64,000 nucleotides of DNA from Marinobacterium sp. (GTDB lineage Bacteria; Pseudomonadota; Gammaproteobacteria; Pseudomonadales; Balneatricaceae): the NCBI GenBank assembly GCA_030602245.1, contig JAUWAC010000010.1, positions 27,436 through 91,435 on the forward strand, given 5' to 3'. Position 1 is the stretch's first letter; each line of letters begins with the position of its first letter. The translations under genes were made by a program, and so were the position numbers. The notes below the pieces were generated by a model. It saw only the letters and a program-made list of their open reading frames with translations, was not told where the DNA came from and did no database searches. Below are positions 58,042 to 64,000 of this stretch, piece after piece.

Positions 58042-59033
58042 GCACAGAAGAAGTCGCCAACGCCCGTGTCGAGTCGTTCCCGGGCGGAGAGTTTACCGCA
58101 GCCCGTGAAACGCTTGGCCTGAGCCTTGAGCAGTTGAGCCGGGAGCTGCGTTTGCCGGTACGGACACTGGACGCGATTGAAAAAGGGGAGTTGAAAGGAC
58201 TCGGTGGTCCGGTGTTCGTGCGTGGCTATATTCGCACCTATGCCAAACGGGTGAAGCTGGATCCGAATCGGTACGTGGCGCTCTGTGATGAGCTGCTCGG
58301 CGTGCGCGATACGGCATCGCCGGTGAAAGTGGTCGGCACGGTCTCGACGACACCGGCGCGGCAGAGCCATTCCCTGGTGAGGTTCGGCTCCATCATATTC
58401 ATTATTGCCATCATCGGTTTCGTGATCTGGTGGTGGCAGACGCAGTATTCGATCGACAGCGTACTGACCTCGCAGGCCGATACGCCGGTCACGGTGGATA
58501 CCGCCGATGGCAACACGCTGGTGCTGCCGGCGGTGGACGAAGAGCCGGTCGGCTCAGCTGATCTGTTGCCGCAGCCGCAGCCGCAGTCGTCGGAAGATGC
58601 GGCGCTGTTGCCAGAGCAGTCGGTACTGTCCGCGTCGAGCGCGAGCGAAACCGAATCGGCCGGGGACGAGACGTCTCCCGATGCCGCTGTCGACGCCGCT
58701 CAGGGGTCGGTCACGGAAGAGGCTGAGGCTGCTGACGTTGCCGAGCCGACTTCCGAGCCGCAAGCGCCCGCGGACGCCGTGGCCGACAGTCTGCATCTGG
58801 TCCTCAGTGAAGACAGTTGGCTCAGCGTGCGCGACGCCGGTGGCCGCGCGCTGTTCAACGGCATCGCTCAGGCGGGCAGTGACCTGCAGCTGCAAGGTGA
58901 TGCCCCGTTGTCAGTGGTGATCGGTCGCGCCAGCGCCGTGACGCTGATCGAATATGCCGGTGCGCCGGTTGATCTCAACGCGGTCAGCGATAAGAATGTC
59001 GCCCGCCTGACGCTGCCGGCGTCTGAGCGCTAA
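58038..59033 (+). CDS. rodZ: Cytoskeleton protein RodZ
   Basis: 331 residues. A cytoplasmic helix-turn-helix domain that binds MreB lies at ~18-85 ('ARETLGLSLEQLSRELRLPVRTLDAIEKGE'). One membrane helix follows (~116-134). Next is a long Ala/Ser/Glu/Pro-rich periplasmic linker and a C-terminal beta domain (DUF4115, 'DSWLSVRDAGGRALFNG'). It sets rod shape. The start GTG overlaps the pilW stop. hisS follows after only 30 bp; ispG, usually between them, is absent. Confidence 0.92.
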   Translation: MSTEEVANARVESFPGGEFTAARETLGLSLEQLSRELRLPVRTLDAIEKGELKGLGGPVFVRGYIRTYAKRVKLDPNRYVALCDELLGVRDTASPVKVVGTVSTTPARQSHSLVRFGSIIFIIAIIGFVIWWWQTQYSIDSVLTSQADTPVTVDTADGNTLVLPAVDEEPVGSADLLPQPQPQSSEDAALLPEQSVLSASSASETESAGDETSPDAAVDAAQGSVTEEAEAADVAEPTSEPQAPADAVADSLHLVLSEDSWLSVRDAGGRALFNGIAQAGSDLQLQGDAPLSVVIGRASAVTLIEYAGAPVDLNAVSDKNVARLTLPASER

Positions 59034-59063
59034 TCGTTATCTGTAATACGGGAAAGTAAGACC

Positions 59064-60350
59064 TTGGCGAGAATCAAAGCCATTCGCGGCATGAACGATA
59101 TTCTGCCGGATCAGACACCGGTCTGGCAGTTCCTGGAAAACCGGGTCAAGGAGGTCCTTGGCCGTTACGGCTATGCCGAGCTGCGTATGCCGATCGTCGA
59201 ACAGACCGATCTGTTCAAGCGCTCAATCGGCGAAGTGACCGATATCGTCGAGAAGGAGATGTACACCTTCGAGGATCGCAATGGCGACAGCCTGACGCTG
59301 CGCCCGGAAGGGACCGCGAGCTGTGTGCGGGCCTGCGAAGAGCACGGCCTGATTTTCAATCAGGTACAGCGCCTGTGGTACATGGGGCCCATGTTCCGCC
59401 ACGAGCGGCCGCAGAAGGGGCGGTATCGCCAGTTCCATCAGATCGGCGTGGAAACCTTCGGCATGCAGGGGCCGGATATTGATGCCGAACTGATCGTGAT
59501 GACGGCGCGGTTGTGGCGTCAGCTTGGGCTCGAGGATGCCGTCACCCTGCACCTGAACACGCTGGGCAACGCCGCCGATCGCGCGCGTTTCCGCGAGGAT
59601 CTGGTGAACTATCTCGGTGCCCACGTCGACAAGCTCGATGCCGACAGTCAGCGCCGTCTGTCCACCAATCCGCTGCGCATTCTGGACAGCAAGGACCCGC
59701 AGACGCAGGCGCTGCTGGATGATGCGCCGCATTTCCACGACTACATCGATGACGAATCCCGGGAGCATTTTGAGCGGCTCTGCAAACTGCTGGATCAGGC
59801 CGGTGTCGCCTATGAGGTCAACGCACGCCTTGTGCGCGGGCTCGATTACTATGGCAAAACCGTGTTCGAGTGGATTACCGATGAGCTGGGGGCTCAGGGC
59901 ACGGTCTGTGCAGGTGGCCGCTACGATGGGCTGGTTGAACAGCTCGGCGGGCGTCCGACGCCGGCGGTCGGTTTTGCCATGGGGGTCGAGCGGCTGATTC
60001 TGCTGCTGGAGACGTTGGGCAAAGTACCCGACGCGGTGCGGCAGCAGGTGGATATCTACGCCATGGCGATGGGTGATGAGGCCTTTGCGCGCCTGTTCGG
60101 TTTGGTGGATACGCTGCGTGAGCAGACCGGGCTGCGCATTCAGCTGCACTGCGGTGGCGGCAGCTTCAAGAGCCAGATGAAAAAAGCCGACCGTAGCGGT
60201 GCACGTATCGCGCTGCTGCTCGGCGATGATGAATGCCGTGCCGGTGTGGTGACGGTAAAACCGCTGCGCGAAGCGTTGGAGCAGCGGCAGGTGCCGGTGG
60301 AGCAGCTTGCCGATACGCTCGCGAGCATGTTTGTTGAAGATCAGGAGTGA
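59064..60350 (+). CDS. hisS: Histidyl-tRNA synthetase
   Basis: 428 residues, class II synthetase. '[18 protein letters not shown]', motif 2 '[24 protein letters not shown]', the histidine motif '[15 protein letters not shown]' and motif 3 '[17 protein letters not shown]' are intact, and an anticodon-binding domain follows. The start is TTG 59064. It is part of the rodZ-hisS-yfgM-bamB-der run. Confidence 0.96.
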   Translation: MARIKAIRGMNDILPDQTPVWQFLENRVKEVLGRYGYAELRMPIVEQTDLFKRSIGEVTDIVEKEMYTFEDRNGDSLTLRPEGTASCVRACEEHGLIFNQVQRLWYMGPMFRHERPQKGRYRQFHQIGVETFGMQGPDIDAELIVMTARLWRQLGLEDAVTLHLNTLGNAADRARFREDLVNYLGAHVDKLDADSQRRLSTNPLRILDSKDPQTQALLDDAPHFHDYIDDESREHFERLCKLLDQAGVAYEVNARLVRGLDYYGKTVFEWITDELGAQGTVCAGGRYDGLVEQLGGRPTPAVGFAMGVERLILLLETLGKVPDAVRQQVDIYAMAMGDEAFARLFGLVDTLREQTGLRIQLHCGGGSFKSQMKKADRSGARIALLLGDDECRAGVVTVKPLREALEQRQVPVEQLADTLASMFVEDQE

Positions 60351-60357
60351 GACGATC

Positions 60358-61017
60358 GTGGCAGAATTGCGCACCGAAGAGGAACAGGTAGAAGCGATCA
60401 AGAACTGGTGGAAGAAGAACGGCAGTTCGCTGCTGCTCGGGATCGCTCTGGCTGTGGCCCTTGTGCTGGGCTGGCAGGCATGGCAGCGCTACCAGGCTAA
60501 CAAGGCAACGGAAGCGTCGGTCAACTACCAGAACCTGGTCGATGCCGTGCTGGCTGTGCGCGGTGCGCCCGATGCGTCGGAACAGCGGGCCACGGCTGAG
60601 CATCTGGCGACGACATTGAAAGGTGAGTTCGCCGACTCCGGGTATGCGTCGATGGCAGCGCTGTTGATGGCGCGGGTCGCCGTGGATGCCGGTGATCTGG
60701 AGGCTGCGCTGTCGGAACTTGACTGGGTGCGCGAACATGCCGAACAGAATGAGCTTAAGCAGCTGGCACTGTTGCGGGCGGCGCGCATCAAGCTTGCGCA
60801 GGGGGATGCCGGTGCAGCCGCTGCACTGCTCGATGGCGCCGACGAGCGGTACTATGCCGCAGCCGTCAACGAGCTGCGTGGCGATGTGTTCGTAGCCATG
60901 GGGCAGCAGGCGCAGGCGCGCCAGGCGTATGAGCGTGCACTGGAAACGGCCGGCCGTCAGGCGCAGCCGATTCTGATGATGAAGCGTGACAACGTCTCGG
61001 CAGGAGAGCAGTCATGA
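60358..61017 (+). CDS. yfgM: YfgM/TPR ancillary SecYEG translocon protein
   Basis: 219 residues. A single-pass inner-membrane protein with a short cytoplasmic N-terminus ('RTEEEQVEAIKNWWKKNG'), a helix at about 22-40, and a periplasmic TPR-like domain. In E. coli YfgM associates with SecYEG and PpiD and helps outer-membrane protein targeting. The start is GTG 60358 after AGGAG. It overlaps bamB by 4 bases. Confidence 0.92.
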   Translation: MAELRTEEEQVEAIKNWWKKNGSSLLLGIALAVALVLGWQAWQRYQANKATEASVNYQNLVDAVLAVRGAPDASEQRATAEHLATTLKGEFADSGYASMAALLMARVAVDAGDLEAALSELDWVREHAEQNELKQLALLRAARIKLAQGDAGAAAALLDGADERYYAAAVNELRGDVFVAMGQQAQARQAYERALETAGRQAQPILMMKRDNVSAGEQS

Positions 61018-62162
61018 AACGCTGGGTACAGACGCTGAGTGCCGTATCCCTGGCGGCGCTGGTCAGCGGCTGCGGTTTCTGGGGCGGGCGCAGCGAAGTG
61101 GAGCCTTCGCCGCTGGTCGACTTCGAGCCGGAGAAGCAGGTGCAGGTGGTATGGGAAACCGATATCGGCTCCGGGCCCGGTTCCCTGTATCACCAGTTTG
61201 CGCCCGCTGTCGGTGATGAATTCGTCTTCGCCGCGTCGCGCGATGGTCGCGTTGTCGCTGTAGACCGTACCACGGGGCGTGAAGCCTGGAGTGTCGAGCT
61301 GGAAGAGACGCTGCTTGGCGGTGTCGGCGCCGGTTTCGGTACTTTGGTGGTGGTGAATGACGAGGGTGAAGTGATCGCGCTCGACAGCGCGAGCGGTGAG
61401 GAGCGCTGGCGTGGTCAGGTGGCCTCTGAAGTCGTCGCACAGCCGCAGATAAACAACAACCTCGTGGTGGTACAGGTCATCAACGGACAGCTGGCCGCGT
61501 TCGATCGTGTCACCGGTGCGCCGCGCTGGACGTTCGACAGCCAGATTCCGCAGCTGAGCCTGCGCGGTACCAGCGCGCCGGTGCTGACACCCAATGTGAC
61601 CCTGGCGGGATTTGCCAATGGCAAGCTGATCGCGGTCGATAACGCGAGCGGCAATGCGATCTGGGAGCAGCGGGTGGCGTTGGCCGAAGGACGCTCGGAG
61701 CTGGAGCGAATCGTCGATGTCGACGGTCGCCCGCTGATTTACAACGGCACTGTATTTGTCGGCAGCTATCAGGGCCGTTTGCTGGCGCTTAATCCGTACG
61801 GTGCACAGGTGCTCTGGGCGAAGGACTTCTCCAGCTACCGCAGTCTTGCTGCCGGTTTTGGCAACGTATATGCCATCTCCGCCGAGGACGCGGTCAGTGC
61901 GTTTGATGCCGGCAGCAGTGCCAGCGTGTGGCATCAGGATGCACTGCGTTACCGTCGTCTGACGTCGCCGGTGGCACTGGGCAATACGGTGGTCGTCGGC
62001 GATGCGCAGGGGTATCTGCATTTCCTGTCGCAGATCGATGGTCACTTCGTGGCGCGGTATAATTTCGACGCCTCCGGTCTCTACAGTGAACCGGTGGTGG
62101 TCGAGGATACGCTTTATGCGTTCAGCAACGATGGCCGTCTGGCGGCGCTCAAGCTGAACTGA
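61014..62162 (+). CDS. bamB: Outer membrane protein assembly factor BamB
   Basis: 382 residues, an outer-membrane lipoprotein (lipobox VSGC, Cys20). It folds as an eight-bladed PQQ-type beta-propeller. Repeats are 'VVAVDRTTGREAWSVELE', 'VIALDSASGEERWRG', 'LAAFDRVTGAPRWTF' and 'LIAVDNASGNAIWEQ'. It is part of the BAM complex that inserts outer-membrane proteins. The start overlaps the yfgM stop (ATGA). Confidence 0.95.
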   Translation: MKRWVQTLSAVSLAALVSGCGFWGGRSEVEPSPLVDFEPEKQVQVVWETDIGSGPGSLYHQFAPAVGDEFVFAASRDGRVVAVDRTTGREAWSVELEETLLGGVGAGFGTLVVVNDEGEVIALDSASGEERWRGQVASEVVAQPQINNNLVVVQVINGQLAAFDRVTGAPRWTFDSQIPQLSLRGTSAPVLTPNVTLAGFANGKLIAVDNASGNAIWEQRVALAEGRSELERIVDVDGRPLIYNGTVFVGSYQGRLLALNPYGAQVLWAKDFSSYRSLAAGFGNVYAISAEDAVSAFDAGSSASVWHQDALRYRRLTSPVALGNTVVVGDAQGYLHFLSQIDGHFVARYNFDASGLYSEPVVVEDTLYAFSNDGRLAALKLN

Positions 62163-62182
62163 TTGAATTCAACTGCGTGACT

Positions 62183-62214
62183 CGGCGGTACCTCGTTTAG
62201 ACGGGGTGCCGCCG
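62183..62214 (+). terminator. Long hairpin between bamB and der
   Basis: A 13-bp stem (CGGCGGTACCTCG with CGGGGTGCCGCCG, two G-U pairs) and a 6-base loop, followed by TGCTGTTTT. It may terminate or attenuate before der. Confidence 0.6.
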
Positions 62215-62235
62215 TGCTGTTTTCAGGTGAACCCT

Positions 62236-63672
62236 ATGCTTCCGGTGATTGCACTGGTCGGTCGACCCAATGTCGGCAAATCCACTCTGTTCAACCGTCT
62301 GACGCGCTCGCGTGATGCGCTGGTGGCGGATCTTCCCGGTCTGACCCGGGATCGCAAGTATGGCGAAGGGCGTGTCGGTAATCGCGACTACATCGTGATC
62401 GATACCGGCGGTATCTCCGGTGACGAAAGCGGTATCGACAAGGTGATGGCAGAGCAGTCCCTGCTGGCGATCGATGAGGCTGACGTCGTGCTGTTTCTCG
62501 TCGATGGCCGCGCTGGTCTGAATCCGGCTGATGAAATGATCGCCAATCATCTGCGCCGCGAACAGAAGAAATGCTATCTCGTCGTCAATAAGACCGACGG
62601 GCTCGATCCGGAGGTGGCACGGGCCGAGTTTTTTGGCCTTGGTCTGGGTGAGCCGCTGACGATCGCCGCCGCCCATGGCCGTGGTGTCACGGCCCTGATC
62701 GATCTGACACTGGATGATCTGGGTATCGAAGCGCCGGCCGATGATGAAGAAGACTCAGATGAAAGCGACTCCGGGGTGCGGATCGCGATCGTTGGGCGTC
62801 CTAACGTCGGCAAGTCGACGCTGGTGAATCGCATGCTCGGTGAAGAGCGTGTGGTGGTGTTCGATCAGGCGGGCACCACCCGTGACAGTATCTACATCCC
62901 CTATGAACGTGACGGCCAGCCCTACACGCTGATCGATACAGCCGGGGTGCGCCGGCGCAAGAATATCCGCGAAGCGGTGGAGAAGTTTTCCATCGTCAAA
63001 ACGCTGCAGGCGATTCGGGATGCGAACGTCGTGGTTGCCGTCATCGATGCGCGTGAAGGGGTCACCGATCAGGATCTGCATATGCTCGGGTTCGTGATCG
63101 ATTCGGGGCGTGCACTGGTTGTGGCACTGAACAAGTGGGATGGCATGAGTCAGGAGCAGAAGGAAACGGTCAAGGCGCAGGTCGAACGTCGACTGGCGTT
63201 TGCCGCCTTTGCCCGCTTTCACTTCATCTCGGCACTGCACGGCTCCGGCGTTGGCGAGCTGTATCGCTCGATTGACGAAGCCTATGACTGTGCGATGGCC
63301 AAGTGGTCGACCAACCATCTGACGCGGCTGCTCGAAGATGTGGTGGCAGACCACCAGCCGCCAACGGTAAACAATCGCCGTATCAAACTGCGCTACGCTC
63401 ATCAGGGCGGGTCGAATCCGCCGATCATCGTCGTGCACGGGAATCAGACCAATGCACTGCCCGCGTCGTACAAGCGTTATCTTGAGAATCGCTTTACTAA
63501 AGTGCTCAAGGTCAGAGGGACGCCGATTCGCTTCGAGTTCCGTACCGGTGAGAACCCGTTTGCCGGCAAGCGCAACACGCTGACGCCGCGTCAGTTGGCG
63601 AAAAAGGAGCGCCAGCGCCAGCATATCAAGGAGCTCAAACATCGCGAGAAGAAGCGTTCTCGCAAGTCATAA
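62236..63672 (+). CDS. der: Ribosome biogenesis GTPase Der (EngA)
   Basis: 478 residues with two consecutive GTPase domains. The first has G1 '[12 protein letters not shown]' (9-20), '[12 protein letters not shown]' and 'NKTDGL'. The second has '[12 protein letters not shown]' (near 193), '[15 protein letters not shown]' and 'NKWDGM'. A KH-like C-terminal domain follows, and the tail is very basic ('[19 protein letters not shown]'-like). It is needed for 50S assembly. ATG 62236 is taken; GTG 62230 is close by. The rRNA operon promoters begin about 30 bp after the stop. Confidence 0.95.
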   Translation: MLPVIALVGRPNVGKSTLFNRLTRSRDALVADLPGLTRDRKYGEGRVGNRDYIVIDTGGISGDESGIDKVMAEQSLLAIDEADVVLFLVDGRAGLNPADEMIANHLRREQKKCYLVVNKTDGLDPEVARAEFFGLGLGEPLTIAAAHGRGVTALIDLTLDDLGIEAPADDEEDSDESDSGVRIAIVGRPNVGKSTLVNRMLGEERVVVFDQAGTTRDSIYIPYERDGQPYTLIDTAGVRRRKNIREAVEKFSIVKTLQAIRDANVVVAVIDAREGVTDQDLHMLGFVIDSGRALVVALNKWDGMSQEQKETVKAQVERRLAFAAFARFHFISALHGSGVGELYRSIDEAYDCAMAKWSTNHLTRLLEDVVADHQPPTVNNRRIKLRYAHQGGSNPPIIVVHGNQTNALPASYKRYLENRFTKVLKVRGTPIRFEFRTGENPFAGKRNTLTPRQLAKKERQRQHIKELKHREKKRSRKS

Positions 63673-63703
63673 AAAGAATTCCGCTTGAGTGGGTAAAAAA
63701 CGG

Positions 63704-63731
63704 TTGACAGTACATCGGCTGTCAGTAGAAT
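63704..63731 (+). promoter_or_regulatory. rRNA operon promoter P1
   Basis: Perfect -35 TTGACA (63704-63709), 16-bp spacer, -10 TAGAAT (63726-63731), with an A-rich patch just upstream that resembles an UP element. Confidence 0.82.
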
Positions 63732-63781
63732 ACGCCACCACTTCAGCGGCAACCCGCTTCGCGATAGTCACCTAACCGGCT

Positions 63782-63830
63782 AAAACGAAACGAAAAAACA
63801 GGTTGACACTGAAACCGCAGGCGCTAAGAT
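63782..63830 (+). promoter_or_regulatory. rRNA operon promoter P2 with A-tract UP element
   Basis: A-tracts at 63782-63799, perfect -35 TTGACA (63803-63808), 16-bp spacer, -10 TAAGAT (63825-63830), then a GC-rich discriminator (ATGCGCC) of the stringent-control type. Confidence 0.8.
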
Positions 63831-64000
63831 ATGCGCCTCGCTTGAGACGACGGATTCAGCGGTCGCTCAGCACGCTCTTTAACAAGTCGATCAGGTAATT
63901 CGTGTGGGCGCTTGTCGGGATCGAGCACACAAAGCTTAGATCTCAAGACAAGCAACCTAAGTGAATTCATTTAGCGTTGTTTATACCTTGAGCAGAACGG
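63831..64000 (+). ncRNA. rRNA operon leader (16S precursor 5' region), partial
   Basis: The sequence after P2 has the layout of a gammaproteobacterial rrn leader, with a boxB-like hairpin and then boxA. The mature 16S 5' end (with AGAGTTTGATC) is not reached, so the 16S gene begins outside the window. No reading frame of note is present from 63673 to 64000. Confidence 0.75.
63843..63885 (+). promoter_or_regulatory. rrn antitermination site: boxB-like hairpin and boxA
   Basis: TGAG-A-CGAC pairs with GTCG-CTCA around a 10-base loop (63843-63869). GCTCTTTAACAA (63874-63885) follows and matches the rrn boxA bound by NusB-NusE and SuhB. Confidence 0.85.

Overview
This window is a GC-rich, densely coding stretch of a gammaproteobacterial chromosome. 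Two long runs have the gene order familiar from Pseudomonas and related Pseudomonadales/Oceanospirillales. The first is psd, rhodanese, HDOD, rsgA, orn, queG, nnrED, tsaE, amiB, mutL, miaA, hfq, hflX, hflKC, hisZ, purA. The second is suhB, trmJ, iscRSUA-hscBA-fdx-iscX, ndk, rlmN, pilW, rodZ, hisS, yfgM, bamB, der. An NhaD-type sodium/proton antiporter and a BCCT transporter fit a marine or salt-exposed organism. The genus cannot be fixed from sequence reading alone.

Layout. 1-2.35 kb: tail of an MCE/ABC lipid-transport operon and an MsrB-MsrA fusion. 2.36-6.7 kb: holC-pepA, divergent from lptF-lptG. 6.7-11.2 kb: a nitric-oxide-type signalling cluster on the minus strand (REC-HD-GYP, H-NOX, hybrid histidine kinase). 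Its H-NOX gene is intact, but both partner genes are broken as read. 11.2-17.1 kb: RDD protein, Sel1 repeat protein, glyoxalase I, phasin, flavodoxin, cytochrome c', cytochrome b561 and nhaD. 17.2-21.1 kb: prfB (without the programmed frameshift), lysS, a small membrane protein and ung, with two exact DnaA-box 9-mers. 21.1-27.9 kb: a creatinine/creatine catabolism locus with creatininase, BCCT carrier, creatinase, a GlxA/AraC-type and a LysR-type regulator, a GcvR-like ACT protein and two striking palindromes. 28-48 kb: core housekeeping genes for lipid, RNA, cell wall, mismatch repair and protease control. 48-63.7 kb: suhB, trmJ, the complete ISC iron-sulfur operon under an IscR-type promoter, and the rlmN-to-der block. 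The last 300 bases are an rRNA operon control region: two strong promoters, a boxB-like hairpin and a boxA. The 16S gene itself lies beyond the window.

Points that stand out. SuhB has lost nearly all inositol-monophosphatase active-site motifs, so it is probably kept for its role in rRNA antitermination, and an rrn leader with boxA is in the same window. The H-NOX pathway seems to be decaying, or this stretch of sequence is poor. RF2 lacks its autoregulatory frameshift. The creatinine locus is compact and has clear operator-like palindromes. No CRISPR array, tRNA gene, insertion sequence or prophage was seen.
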